64,000 bases of DNA from Nocardioides sp. GY 10113 (GTDB taxonomy: Bacteria; Actinomycetota; Actinomycetes; Propionibacteriales; Nocardioidaceae), in the NCBI RefSeq assembly GCF_004919105.1, contig NZ_STGK01000014.1, positions 49,790 to 113,789 of the forward strand. The letters run 5' to 3'. The notes under the pieces are model-generated. The model saw only the letters and a program-made list of their open reading frames with translations, searched no databases and was not told the origin of the DNA. This document shows, piece after piece, positions 24,215 through 32,683 of the stretch. A program made the position numbers and the translations under genes. Position 1 is the stretch's first letter, and every line of letters begins with the position of its first letter.

Positions 24215-26791
24215 TCAGCGGACCAGGGTGATGTCGGGCGAGGTCCAGGTCTCGGTCCGCGGAGCACCGTCCGCGTCACCGAGCGCCTTCTCGAAGACCA
24301 GGCGGAGGCGGTACGTGCCGGCGGCAACGGGGTCGCCGTTGTCGTCCTTGCCGGCCCAGGTGAGCATCTGGTAGCCGGTGCCGGCGCCCGAGATCCGGAA
24401 CGCCCAGCGCTGGTCCATCGGGGTGGCCACCACGTTGCCACCCGCGTCGACAACCTGCATCCGGTAGCGCTCGAGCAGCGGGAACCCGTGCGAGACCAGC
24501 AGGTACGCGGTGTTGTTGGTGCTCAGCGTGTCGGAGTAGTCCAGCGTGACCGGGACGCTCTTGTTGAAGCTGTACGTCGGTCGCAGCGACGGGTTGTCCA
24601 TCTTGGTGTTGATGGCCGTCAGTGTCGGGTTGATCGCCGAGACCGCGTCGCGGTCGCCGGCCAGGGCCTGGTAGGGCACCCGGATGGTCTGGTGGCCGGC
24701 CGTGGTCGGGGTCAGCACGACCCAGCCGCCGAGCAGCGTGCCCGGCGGGACGGTGCCGGGCTCGCGCACCTGCACCGTCACCGACGCGACCTCGTGGGCC
24801 GGCACCGTCACGGTGCTGCGACTGAAGGAGACGGCGCTGGCGGCGTCGTCGGGCACCCAGGAGTTGGTGTACGGCGGCTCGGCGGACACGGCGGCCTGGT
24901 GCGACACGGCGTAGGTGACGGCCCCGTCGCCGTCGTTGCGCACCTCGATCCGGCGGACGCCCTGGCGACCCTCGAGGTCACCGAAGGCCAGGCGCGACGG
25001 GCTGGCGGTCGGCGCACCCCGGCTGACCACCGCCAGCGCGCGGACGGCGTCGACCCGACCGGCGCCCTGCTGGGCGGTCGGCTGCTTGCCGCGGCCCGGG
25101 TCGCCGGTGAAGTCCATCGGCGTCGCGGTGTTGCCGAGGACCTCGCGGATCTGCTCCGGGGTCAGGGTCGGGTCGGCCTGCAGCAGCAGCGCGACGAGGC
25201 CGGTCACGTGCGGCGCGGCCATCGAGGTGCCGGCCAACTGGGAGTAGTAGCCCATCGCCGGCGGGACGGTGGAGAAGACGTACTCGCCGGGCGCGGCGAC
25301 GTCGGGCTTGAACTCCATCTCGGCGCCGGGGCCCCACGAGGAGCCGCCCGACATCATCCCGGCCTGCGACGCGGTGCGGGCCTCGGTGTAGTAGGCGCCC
25401 CAGGTGATCTCCGGGGTCTCGGCGGCGGAGATCCGGGCCGCGTCGCGGGGCCGGAGCAGCGCGATCGGCATGTCGATCGCCGCGCCGCAGCAGACCGAGG
25501 TGGTGAAGGAGCCCTCCGCGCCGCGGGGGTTGTAGTGCAGGCCGGCGACGGCGCCGGCGGCGCGGACGACCCGCGCCTGATCCATGCCGCGGCAGGTGAA
25601 GCTGCCGTACTGGAGCGCGAAGAGCGCGACCTTGCCCTCGAGGCTGCCCGGCGCGAGCGGCTGGCAGCCGGTGGTCACCTCGACCACCTCGAAGGTTCCC
25701 GAGGAGGGTGCGTTGGCGTTCCGGTTGCCGATCTGGAACGGGATCGGGTCGCCCGAGCCGTCGTTCAGCGTGAAGGCCATCCACGGCATCGACTCGGTGT
25801 AGACGCTGCCGACCGAGATCGCCTTCTCCGCGACGCCGGGCGCCGAGGAGGAGAACGGACCGGCCCACCCGTTGCCGTTGGAGACCACGACCGGGACGCC
25901 TGAGTCGGAGAGCGCGTTCACCGCGAGCGCGACCGCGCCGGTGCTGCGCTGCGTCGGGTCACCGAGGCTCATGTTGACGACGTCGACGCCGTCCTTCGCG
26001 GCCTGCTCGAGCGCGGCGAGGACGACCTGGTCGGTGGCGCCGCTGCCGCCGCTGCCGAAGACCCGGTAGGCGCGCACCTTGGCCTCGGGCGCGACGCCGG
26101 TCATGTTCTCGTCGTCGCCCAGCGCGATGCCGGCGACGTGCGTGCCGTGGCCGGCCGCGCCGCCGGTGATGTCGTCGTACGGGTCGGCGTCACCCATCGC
26201 GAAGTCGTAGCCGCCGAGGTAGCGGCCCGCGAACGCCGGGTGGTCGTAGGCCAGGCCCGAGTCGATGATGCCGATCTCGACGCCCTCGCCGGTGTGGCCG
26301 GCCCGGTGGGCCTGCGGCACACCGGTCAGGTCGGTGACGGTGACGTCGTCCTTGCTGGTCCGGGCGGCCTTCGCCAGCGCCATCTCCAGGACCGCCGGGT
26401 CCAGCTCGGTCGCCGGCTCGGGCGCGGCCCAGACGATCGGCGCGACGACGTCGACGACGCCGGGCAGGGCCGCGAGGTCCGCGACCTCGTCGGCGGGCAC
26501 GGTGACCGACACCGCGTTCACGACGTACTCGAAGCGCTCCTCGACGCCGAGGTCGATGCCGGCGCCCTCCGCGGCCGCCTCGAGCGTGGCCTGGCCGGCG
26601 CGCACCTCCTCCAGCGCGGCCTTGCGCGCCCGGCCGGGCGCGGCGTGCACGGCGGCCTTCGCGGGGTCGAGCAGGACGATCCGCTCGACGGGGGGCTGGT
26701 CGGACTCGTCGGCGGCATGGACGGCGCCGCTCACGAAGGCCGTGGGCACGACGAGTGCCCCGGTCGCGAGGAGGAGACTTGTACGCTTCAC
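24215..26791 (-). CDS. Secreted subtilisin-like serine peptidase (S8) with PA insert
   Basis: An 858-residue secreted protease. A signal peptide (KRT, hydrophobic core to about residue 26, AHA-type site) is followed by an I9-like propeptide (about 35-120). The catalytic triad is Asp177 (GIIDSGLAYDHP), His215 (GHGTHVAGI) and Ser523 (GTSMAAPHVTG). A protease-associated insert lies at about 360-470 and contains Cys376, Cys400, Cys434 and Cys435. The C-terminal third is beta-sandwich-like, with DDNGDPVAAGTYRLRLVF, an FlgD-like fold often found in secreted actinobacterial proteins. The start is a GTG. It is a single gene upstream of the LuxR-type regulator and probably digests extracellular protein. 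Confidence 0.93.
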   Translation of the reverse strand: MKRTSLLLATGALVVPTAFVSGAVHAADESDQPPVERIVLLDPAKAAVHAAPGRARKAALEEVRAGQATLEAAAEGAGIDLGVEERFEYVVNAVSVTVPADEVADLAALPGVVDVVAPIVWAAPEPATELDPAVLEMALAKAARTSKDDVTVTDLTGVPQAHRAGHTGEGVEIGIIDSGLAYDHPAFAGRYLGGYDFAMGDADPYDDITGGAAGHGTHVAGIALGDDENMTGVAPEAKVRAYRVFGSGGSGATDQVVLAALEQAAKDGVDVVNMSLGDPTQRSTGAVALAVNALSDSGVPVVVSNGNGWAGPFSSSAPGVAEKAISVGSVYTESMPWMAFTLNDGSGDPIPFQIGNRNANAPSSGTFEVVEVTTGCQPLAPGSLEGKVALFALQYGSFTCRGMDQARVVRAAGAVAGLHYNPRGAEGSFTTSVCCGAAIDMPIALLRPRDAARISAAETPEITWGAYYTEARTASQAGMMSGGSSWGPGAEMEFKPDVAAPGEYVFSTVPPAMGYYSQLAGTSMAAPHVTGLVALLLQADPTLTPEQIREVLGNTATPMDFTGDPGRGKQPTAQQGAGRVDAVRALAVVSRGAPTASPSRLAFGDLEGRQGVRRIEVRNDGDGAVTYAVSHQAAVSAEPPYTNSWVPDDAASAVSFSRSTVTVPAHEVASVTVQVREPGTVPPGTLLGGWVVLTPTTAGHQTIRVPYQALAGDRDAVSAINPTLTAINTKMDNPSLRPTYSFNKSVPVTLDYSDTLSTNNTAYLLVSHGFPLLERYRMQVVDAGGNVVATPMDQRWAFRISGAGTGYQMLTWAGKDDNGDPVAAGTYRLRLVFEKALGDADGAPRTETWTSPDITLVR

Positions 26792-27003
26792 CGGAGCATG
26801 AGATCGCGGTGCGATTTCGCCACGCTAGGTCTTGACAGCGGCGACAAACCGCCATGTCGTGATCACGACGCCGACAGGTGGCGACGGTCACGCCGGAACA
26901 CGGTATTCGCGCGGCCGACAGTGTCGGGGATCACGCGGGCCCTCCCCGGCGCGCGTCCGGCTCCCCCTTCCCGAGCAGCCCGCGCGGTGCCATCGTGGTC
27001 GCC

Positions 27004-27780
27004 ATGGCGCCCGGGTGGGACGTGCTGGAGCTCGGACCGGAGGACGGTCCCACCGTCCTCTGCCTGCCCGGCGCACTGTGCTCGGCGGAGTTCTTCCGCG
27101 ACCTCGCCGACGAGCCGCGGATGGCCGGAGTGCGCCTGGTCGCGGCCTCCCTTCCCGGCCACGGCGGCAGCAAGCCCCAGGGCGACCTCAGCGTCGCCGA
27201 CCACGCCCGCCTGGTGGCCGGGCTCGCCGAGGAGGTCGGCGCGACGGTGGTGCTCGGCCACAGTCTCGGCGCCAACGTGGCCCTCGAGGTGGTCGCCAGC
27301 GGCCGCTGGCGCGGGCCGGTGGTGCTGCTGGCCCCCAGCCTCTCCCGTGCGGACGAGTCGCTCGTGCCGCGCGCCCTCGACCGCCTCGGCCAGGTCTTCT
27401 TCGACCTCCCGTTCCGCGCCGCCCTGCGGATCGCCGGTCTCTCGTTGCCGCGGGACCTCCCGGCGGAGCGCCACCGGGCGCTCGCCGCCGACCTGCGTCG
27501 CAACGATCCGCACCACGTGCGGCTCTCGCTGCACGCCTACCTGGACTACCTGGACCTCCACGGATCGGTCGCCGAGCGGCTCTGCCACGCCGCCGTCCCC
27601 GCGTGGGTCGTGCACGGCACGAAGGACCACGTCGGGCTCACCCGCACCGAGCGGGACACGCTGGCGCGCTGCCCCCACGTCACCGTCGTCACCGTGCCGG
27701 GAGCGCGGCACTTCCTGGCCGTCGAGCGCCCCGAAGTCGTCGCTGGCCTGGTCCACGACGCGCTCGGCGCCACGACCTGA
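27004..27780 (+). CDS. Alpha/beta hydrolase
   Basis: A 258-residue alpha/beta-hydrolase fold protein. VLCLPGALCSAEFFRDL gives the oxyanion region, VVLGHSLGANVALEVV contains the nucleophile elbow G-H-S-L-G, WVVHGTKDHVGL holds the acid Asp and GARHFLAVERPE the catalytic His. The order and spacing of the triad are normal. It is divergent from the protease and 35 bp upstream of an ABC1-type kinase gene, probably in one unit. The start is uncertain: no ribosome site precedes the ATG at 27004, and GTG codons just upstream are alternatives. The substrate is unknown. Confidence 0.85.
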   Translation: MAPGWDVLELGPEDGPTVLCLPGALCSAEFFRDLADEPRMAGVRLVAASLPGHGGSKPQGDLSVADHARLVAGLAEEVGATVVLGHSLGANVALEVVASGRWRGPVVLLAPSLSRADESLVPRALDRLGQVFFDLPFRAALRIAGLSLPRDLPAERHRALAADLRRNDPHHVRLSLHAYLDYLDLHGSVAERLCHAAVPAWVVHGTKDHVGLTRTERDTLARCPHVTVVTVPGARHFLAVERPEVVAGLVHDALGATT

Positions 27781-27815
27781 GTGCGCCGCTTGGCCCGTGC
27801 GGACAGAATGAGGCC

Positions 27816-29180
27816 ATGGCCGATCTGCCGCGCAAAGCCGCCGCCCGGACCGCGCGCCTGGCGGCGCTGCCGCTGGGCTACGCCGGTCGCACCGCCCTCG
27901 GGTTCGGCAAGCGCCTGGGCGGGGCTCCCGCCGAGGCAGTGCTCACCGAGGTCCAGCAGCGGACCGCCGAGCAGCTCTTCCGCACACTGGGCGAGCTGAA
28001 GGGCGGCGCGATGAAGGTCGGCCAGGCGCTCTCGGTGCTCGAGGCGGCGCTGCCCGAGGAGCTGGCCGCGCCGTACCGGGAGAACCTGACCCGGCTGCAG
28101 GACTCTGCCCCGCCCATGCCGACCCAGACGGTGCGGGAGATCCTCACCGCCGACCTCGGCCCGGACTGGCGCGAGCACCTGGTGTGGCTCGACGGCGGGC
28201 CCACCGCGGCCGCCTCGATCGGGCAGGTCCACCAGGGCCGCTGGCGCGACGGGAGTGACGGGAGCGACGGGGGGACCGAGCGGCTGGTGGCGGTCAAGGT
28301 GCAGTACCCCGAGGCGGCCGAGGCCCTCCAGGCCGACCTGCGGACGATGGCGCGAGCGGCGAAGATCGCCGGGCCGCTCGCCCCCGGAATGGATCTCAAG
28401 CCCCTCATCGACGAGGTCCAGGCCCGCGCCGCCGAGGAGCTCGACTACGACCTCGAGGCCGAGGCCCAGCGAACGTTCGCCGCCGCCTTCGCCGACGACC
28501 CCGACATCGCGGTCCCCGACGTGGTGGCGGTGGGGCGTCGCGTGCTGGTCACCGAGTGGCTGGACTCCCCCGCCTCGCTCGCCTCGGTGATCGCCGACGG
28601 CACCCCCGAGGAGCGCGACCACTACGGCGCGCTGTTCGCGCGCTTCCTCTTCTCCGGCCCGGCTCGCACCGGGCTGCTCCACGCCGACCCGCACCCCGGC
28701 AACTTCCGGATCATCCCGAACCCGGACGGCTCGCCGGGCCGGCTGGGCGTGCTCGACTACGGCTCCGTCGCCCGGCTCCCCCAGCACGGCCTCCCCGAGC
28801 CGCTGGGTCGGCTGATCTCGCTCTGCGCCGCCGGCGACGGCGACGCGCTGATCGACGCGCTGCGCGAGGAGGGGTTCCTCAAGGACCGCATGCGGGTCGA
28901 CCCGCAGCTGCTGATGGACTACCTCGACCCGTTCGTCGAGCCGACCCTGGTGGAGCGCTTCCGGTTCACCCGGGAGTGGATGCGCGAGCAGTTCCAGCGT
29001 CTCAACGACCCTCGCAACCCGGCCTACACGATCACCATGCGCCTCAACCTCCCGCCGCAGTACCTGCTGATCCACCGCACCTGGATCGGCGGCATCGGGG
29101 TGCTCAGCCAGCTCGGCGCGGAGGCGCCGTTCCGGGCGCTGATGGAGGAGTTCGTGCCGGGGTTCACGGCCCGGGGATGA
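27816..29180 (+). CDS. ABC1/AarF (UbiB-like) atypical kinase
   Basis: A 454-residue ABC1 family protein. LKGGAMKVGQALSVLE is the invariant K-x-G-Q motif of the N-terminal extension. GPTAAASIGQVHQG is the Ala-rich nucleotide loop in place of the P-loop Gly, LVAVKVQYPE has the catalytic Lys, LLHADPHPGNFRII is the H-x-D-x-H-P-G-N catalytic loop and VLDYGSVARL the metal-binding DFG-like motif. UbiB proteins support quinone biosynthesis through an unusual ATPase or kinase activity; actinobacterial members are less well understood. It follows the hydrolase gene by 35 bp and ends at a palindromic repeat element. Confidence 0.9.
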   Translation: MADLPRKAAARTARLAALPLGYAGRTALGFGKRLGGAPAEAVLTEVQQRTAEQLFRTLGELKGGAMKVGQALSVLEAALPEELAAPYRENLTRLQDSAPPMPTQTVREILTADLGPDWREHLVWLDGGPTAAASIGQVHQGRWRDGSDGSDGGTERLVAVKVQYPEAAEALQADLRTMARAAKIAGPLAPGMDLKPLIDEVQARAAEELDYDLEAEAQRTFAAAFADDPDIAVPDVVAVGRRVLVTEWLDSPASLASVIADGTPEERDHYGALFARFLFSGPARTGLLHADPHPGNFRIIPNPDGSPGRLGVLDYGSVARLPQHGLPEPLGRLISLCAAGDGDALIDALREEGFLKDRMRVDPQLLMDYLDPFVEPTLVERFRFTREWMREQFQRLNDPRNPAYTITMRLNLPPQYLLIHRTWIGGIGVLSQLGAEAPFRALMEEFVPGFTARG

Positions 29181-29184
29181 GTCC

Positions 29185-29244
29185 CAGGAATCACCGGTCG
29201 ACCGGTGATTCCTGCGCGTGACAGGCACTGCAACGCCTGTCACG
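29185..29244. repeat. Family B palindromic element, copy 1
   Basis: A perfect 30-bp palindrome (29185-29214) centred on CCGGTCGACCGG is followed at once by a hairpin with 10-nt arms CGTGACAGGC and GCCTGTCACG (29217-29226, 29235-29244). A related pair of structures is at 32588-32670. It lies just after the ABC1 kinase stop in a convergent gap, so it may also terminate transcription. Confidence 0.8.
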
Positions 29245-29297
29245 TGCGGGAAACCCCCGTCCGCAGTGCCCCCTGGGACAGGTGGTGCGACCGCGGG

Positions 29298-30065
29298 TCA
29301 ACCCGCCGGCAGCAGCCCGGTGGCCGGGTCCCGGTCGGTCAGGCAGTAGCGCCGGCCCACCGGATCCGCCAGCACCGTCCAGACCGGGTTGACCGCCTCC
29401 ACCGTCGCCCCCAGCGCCACGTGCGCCTCGGTCTCGGCCGCGCGGTCGGTGGTGGCCCAGTCCAGGTGCGCGCCGGCCTCGTCCTCGGCACCCGCCAGTC
29501 GCTGGAGCAGGAACCGGAGCGGCTGCCCCTCGGGGCGCTGCAGCGAGACGAAGTCGGTCGACACCGACGAGGACCGCCGCTCCCAGCCGGTCAGGTCCGC
29601 CCAGAACGCGCACTCGGCGTCGTACGACGCCGGGGGGACGTCGAGGCAGACCTGGTCCACCAGCGCGGTGTGACCGCCCTCCCGGACGAGCGGCGCGGGC
29701 CGACCCGCGGCGGGATGGTCGACGAAGCACAGGACCAGGCCCGCGGGGCTGCTCAGCACCACGAAGCCCTCGGGGTCCTCGGTCAGCTCGATCGCGCCGA
29801 GGGTCACGGCGTGGTCGGCCGCAGCACGGGGGTCGGCCACGTGGAGGTCGAGGTGGATCCGGCCGGGGCCGTGGCCGAGCCGCTGGGCCTTGAGGAACGG
29901 GGCGCCGTCCGGCGGGACCAGCGTGGCGAGCTCACCGGTCGTGCCACGGGCCGCCGAGCGCGGGTGGCCGGTCACCGTCGCCCAGAAGTCGACGCCCCGC
30001 TCCCACGCGTCGGCGGGGTGGTCGAGGAAGGCCGTGACCCACGACGGCGTGCCGGGGCCGGCCAT
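29298..30065 (-). CDS. VOC (glyoxalase/dioxygenase-fold) family protein
   Basis: A 255-residue protein made of two glyoxalase-like halves. The first includes FWATVTGHP, RIHLDLHVADP and SSPAGLVLCFVDHP. The second includes TALVDQVCLDVPP, FWADLTGWE, AHLDWATTD and LADPVGRRYCLTDRDP. The His residues in HLDLHV and HLDWAT and acidic residues later could form a metal site. No activity can be assigned because the VOC fold serves isomerases, dioxygenases and resistance proteins. The ATG at 30065 shares one base with the PPOX stop codon (TGATG), so the pair is translationally coupled. Confidence 0.86.
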   Translation of the reverse strand: MAGPGTPSWVTAFLDHPADAWERGVDFWATVTGHPRSAARGTTGELATLVPPDGAPFLKAQRLGHGPGRIHLDLHVADPRAAADHAVTLGAIELTEDPEGFVVLSSPAGLVLCFVDHPAAGRPAPLVREGGHTALVDQVCLDVPPASYDAECAFWADLTGWERRSSSVSTDFVSLQRPEGQPLRFLLQRLAGAEDEAGAHLDWATTDRAAETEAHVALGATVEAVNPVWTVLADPVGRRYCLTDRDPATGLLPAG

Positions 30066-30445
30066 CACACGGGCGCGCAGTCGTGCCCGCAGCCGTCGTC
30101 GGGCACCGTACCGTCGGCGTGGTCGGCGGGGCGGTGCAGCACGGCCTTGGTCGGCGTGACCACCACGTCGCCGTCGGCGGCCTCGGCGGTGCCGTCCACG
30201 ATCAGCGTGTAGCCGCGGTAGGTCCGCGGCGGGAAGGTCAGCGTCACCACCTCGTTGGCGGCGATGTTGCGGGTCGAGCCGCGGCCGGCGGCGACGATCC
30301 GGAGCGTGTCGTCGACCAGCGTCGGCTCGACGGTCACCACCTTCACCCCCGGCGCCTCGGCGGAGGCGGCCGTGGTCAGCAGGTAGCCGTAGTCGTGCTC
30401 ACCCAGCGCCCGGGCCAGGTCCTCGAGGTCCACCACGATGCTCAC
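30065..30445 (-). CDS. Pyridoxamine 5'-phosphate oxidase family protein
   Basis: A 126-residue split-barrel protein. YGYLLTTAASAEAPGVKVVTVEP and GRGSTRNIAANEVVTLTFPP match small actinobacterial PPOX proteins that bind a flavin or F420. It ends with GCGHDCAPV, a short Cys-rich tail found in related proteins of this group. The GTG start at 30445 gives the normal domain length; longer extensions lack a recognisable site. It is coupled to the VOC gene. Chemistry is unknown, possibly reduction of a small molecule. Confidence 0.82.
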   Translation of the reverse strand: MSIVVDLEDLARALGEHDYGYLLTTAASAEAPGVKVVTVEPTLVDDTLRIVAAGRGSTRNIAANEVVTLTFPPRTYRGYTLIVDGTAEAADGDVVVTPTKAVLHRPADHADGTVPDDGCGHDCAPV

Positions 30446-30495
30446 CCGGCCACTGTAGGCGCGCGAGGTCCGCCGGCACCTGCCGAAAACGTCAC

Positions 30496-30532
30496 CAGGG
30501 CCCGGCCGGGGAGGGAGGGTGGCCGGGCCCTG
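30496..30532. terminator. Stem-loop upstream of the PPOX gene
   Basis: Perfect 12-nt arms CAGGGCCCGGCC (30496-30507) and GGCCGGGCCCTG (30521-30532) close a purine-rich 13-nt loop. It lies 51 bp before the PPOX start and downstream of the GMC gene on the same strand, so it may terminate the GMC transcript. Confidence 0.5.
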
Positions 30533-30656
30533 GCTGTCCACGCTGCTGCTGGACAGAGCCTGGACCTCGCCCGGACTTCGGGAGGGAGCGTGAATCTCCG
30601 GGCTTGCTAGTTGAAACGATCCCACCGAACCGGGGTTACGGCGCAGTCCAACAAGT

Positions 30657-30672
30657 TCCAGAAAGTTCTGGA
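30657..30672. promoter_or_regulatory. Inverted repeat TCCAGAA-AG-TTCTGGA
   Basis: Perfect 7-bp arms with a 2-bp centre in the region upstream of the PPOX/VOC pair. It resembles an operator in symmetry and length. No adjacent regulator gene is present, so the binding protein is unknown. Confidence 0.35.
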
Positions 30673-30694
30673 GCGGCGTCGGCCGCCCGGACCG

Positions 30695-30742
30695 GGTCGT
30701 GTGCCTGAGACCCGCCCGGAGGGGGTCCTCGGGCACACGACC
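30695..30742. repeat. Family A palindromic repeat
   Basis: Arms GGTCGTGTGCCTGAG (30695-30709) and CTCGGGCACACGACC (30728-30742) pair with one G-T wobble. It lies 6 bp beyond the GMC oxidoreductase stop codon. Confidence 0.8.
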
Positions 30743-30747
30743 GTGCC

Positions 30748-32463
30748 TCAGCGGACCTCGACGATCGGCAGGCGCAGCGCGCCCGGCGCGTCCTCGGGGA
30801 CGACGGGCGCGCGGGGCGCGACCGGCTCGACCCGCTCGTAGCCCGCACCGAGCCACGGGCGCGGATCGGGCTCGCCCTTGTTGGGCCACAGCGCCATCGC
30901 GCGCTCGGCCTGCGCGGTGATCGTCAGCGACGGGTTCACGCCGAGGTTGGCCGAGATGGTGGAGCCGTCGACCACGTGCAGCCCGGGGTGGCCGTAGAGG
31001 CGGTGATAGGGGTCCACCACGCCGGTCTCGGGACTCTCGCCGATGGTGCAGCCACCGATGAAGTGCGCGGTCAGCGGCATCCCGAACGGCTCGCCGATCG
31101 TCCCGCCGGGGGTGCCGCCCATCCGCCGGGCCATCGCCCGCACGGCACGGTTGGCGATCGGGATCCAGGTCGGGTTGGGCTCCCCGTGGCCCTGGGTGGA
31201 GGTCAGGCGCCAGCCGAACGGCGTACGACGTCCGGAGGTGGTGATCGAGTTGTCGACGGTCTGCATGACGAGCGCGATCACGGTCCGCTCGGACCAGTGC
31301 CGGAGGTCGTAGAGGGCGCGGACGTTGCGCCGCTGCTTCCACATCTCGCCCAGCCAGGTCTGCCAGCGCGGTCGCGGGCCGTCACCGTCGGTGAGCACGG
31401 TCTGCAGCAGCGACATCGCGTTGGAGCCCTTGCCGTACCGGACCGGCTCGATGTGGGTCACGTCGTCGGGGTGCCAGGACGAGGTGATGGCCACGCCCCG
31501 GCTGTAGTCCACGCCCGCGTCGACCGGGGCGATCGAGCCGAGCAGCGACTCGGAGTTGGTGCGGGTCAGCACGCCGAGCCGGTCCGAGACGCCGGGCAGG
31601 TCGCCGGTCTCCTTGAGCTGGTGCAGCAGCTTCTGGGTGCCCAGCGCCGCCGCGGAGAAGACCACCTGGTCGGCGGTGAACGACGTCACCGCGCTGCGCC
31701 GGGACAGCTTGGCCTTGGTCCACCGGGCGTCGACCCGGTAGCCGCCGTCGGGCAGCGGGCGGACGCGGGTGACGGTGGTCAGCGGATGGACCACCGCGCC
31801 GGCCTGCTCGGCCAGGTGGAGGTAGTTCTTGACCAGGGTGTTCTTGGCGTTGTGGCGGCACCCGGTCATGCACTCCCCGCAGTGGGTGCAGGAGGTGCGC
31901 GCGGGCCCGACCCCGCCGAAGTAGGGGTCGTCGGCCGGGGTGCCGTCGGGCTGCCCGGGGCCGCCGAAGAAGACGCCGACCGGCGTCGGGTGGAAGGTGT
32001 CGGCCACGCCCATCTCCTCGGCGGTCGCCTTCATCACCTCGTCGGCGGGCGTCATCCGCGGGTACGTCGCCACGCCCAGCATCCGCTTGGCCTGGTCGTA
32101 GTACGGCGCGAGCTCGGCCTTCCAGTCCGTGATGCCGGCCCAGGACGGGTCGGCGTAGAAGGCGTCGAGGGGCTCGTAGAGGGTGTTGGCGTAGACCAGG
32201 CTCCCGCCGCCCACGCCGGCCCCGGCGAGGATCAGGCAGTCACGGACGGCGTCGATGCGCTGGATGCCGTAGCACCCGGCCGCCGGCGCGAACAGGTAGC
32301 GCTTGAGGTCCCAGGAGGTGTCGGCGAAGTCGTCGTCGGCGAACCGCGCGCCGGCCTCGAGCACGCCGACCCGGTAGCCCTTCTCGGTCAGTCGCAGCGC
32401 GGTCACCGAGCCGCCGAAGCCGGAGCCGATGACCAGGACGTCGTAGTCGAAGGTCTTGCCCAT
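30748..32463 (-). CDS. GMC oxidoreductase, ChoD/cholesterol-oxidase-like
   Basis: A 571-residue FAD oxidoreductase of the GMC family, close in length and motifs to mycobacterial ChoD (Rv3409c). The FAD site is VLVIGSGFGGSVTALRL, followed by GVLEAGARF and LAGAGVGGGSLVYANTL. A Cys cluster CTHCGECMTGCRHNAKN in the middle is typical of this subgroup. The C-terminal GGCTIGESPETGVVDP and LHVVDGSTISANLGVNPSLTI hold the conserved His/Asn region. ChoD homologues lie near guaB3 in mycobacteria; here 9 kb separates them. Sterol oxidation is uncertain because several ChoD-like proteins act on other alcohols. I prefer the ATG at 32463 (GGGGA upstream) to 32475. Confidence 0.87.
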   Translation of the reverse strand: MGKTFDYDVLVIGSGFGGSVTALRLTEKGYRVGVLEAGARFADDDFADTSWDLKRYLFAPAAGCYGIQRIDAVRDCLILAGAGVGGGSLVYANTLYEPLDAFYADPSWAGITDWKAELAPYYDQAKRMLGVATYPRMTPADEVMKATAEEMGVADTFHPTPVGVFFGGPGQPDGTPADDPYFGGVGPARTSCTHCGECMTGCRHNAKNTLVKNYLHLAEQAGAVVHPLTTVTRVRPLPDGGYRVDARWTKAKLSRRSAVTSFTADQVVFSAAALGTQKLLHQLKETGDLPGVSDRLGVLTRTNSESLLGSIAPVDAGVDYSRGVAITSSWHPDDVTHIEPVRYGKGSNAMSLLQTVLTDGDGPRPRWQTWLGEMWKQRRNVRALYDLRHWSERTVIALVMQTVDNSITTSGRRTPFGWRLTSTQGHGEPNPTWIPIANRAVRAMARRMGGTPGGTIGEPFGMPLTAHFIGGCTIGESPETGVVDPYHRLYGHPGLHVVDGSTISANLGVNPSLTITAQAERAMALWPNKGEPDPRPWLGAGYERVEPVAPRAPVVPEDAPGALRLPIVEVR

Positions 32464-32508
32464 GCCATTCCCCATGGGCGCGAGCGTAGGTGAGGACCGT
32501 CACGCTGA

Positions 32509-32522
32509 CTACCGATCGGTAG
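32509..32522. promoter_or_regulatory. Perfect 14-bp palindrome upstream of the ChoD-like gene
   Basis: CTACCGATCGGTAG lies 46 bp upstream of the GMC oxidoreductase start. Its length and symmetry suit a TetR-type operator. No regulator gene is adjacent, so the partner would be encoded elsewhere. Confidence 0.45.
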
Positions 32523-32587
32523 CGACTGTGCCGCTTTACACACGATCAGCGCGTGTCAACGGGCTGTCGTCGTCACACCCGCCTCAG

Positions 32588-32670
32588 GAATCCCCGGTCA
32601 ACCGGGGATTCTGGTGCGTGACGGCCACGGCAATGGCCGTCACGCAAGAGTTTCCCCGGTCGACCGGGGA
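32588..32670. repeat. Family B palindromic element, copy 2
   Basis: Three palindromes in a row: an imperfect one with 11-bp arms GAATCCCCGGT (32588-32611), a hairpin with 13-nt arms TGCGTGACGGCCA/TGGCCGTCACGCA and a 6-nt loop (32615-32646), and an 18-bp palindrome centred on CCGGTCGACCGG (32653-32670). It is related to the element at 29185. It lies beyond the aldehyde dehydrogenase stop and upstream of the GMC gene. Confidence 0.8.
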
Positions 32671-32683
32671 TTCCCCGCACCCC

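Larger units (their letters stand above)
30446..30747. other. 302-bp intergenic region with hairpin, inverted repeat and family A repeat
   Basis: No coding potential was seen. In order it holds a stem-loop (30496-30532), AT-richer sequence around TTGCTAGTTGAAACGATC (30603-30620), a 7-bp inverted repeat (30657-30672) and a family A palindrome (30695-30742) just beyond the GMC oxidoreductase stop. Confidence 0.7.

Noticed and set aside
26832..26860. TTGACA in the protease/hydrolase gap as a promoter
   Set aside because: The -35 is perfect, but no matching -10 at 16-18 bp was found on that strand.
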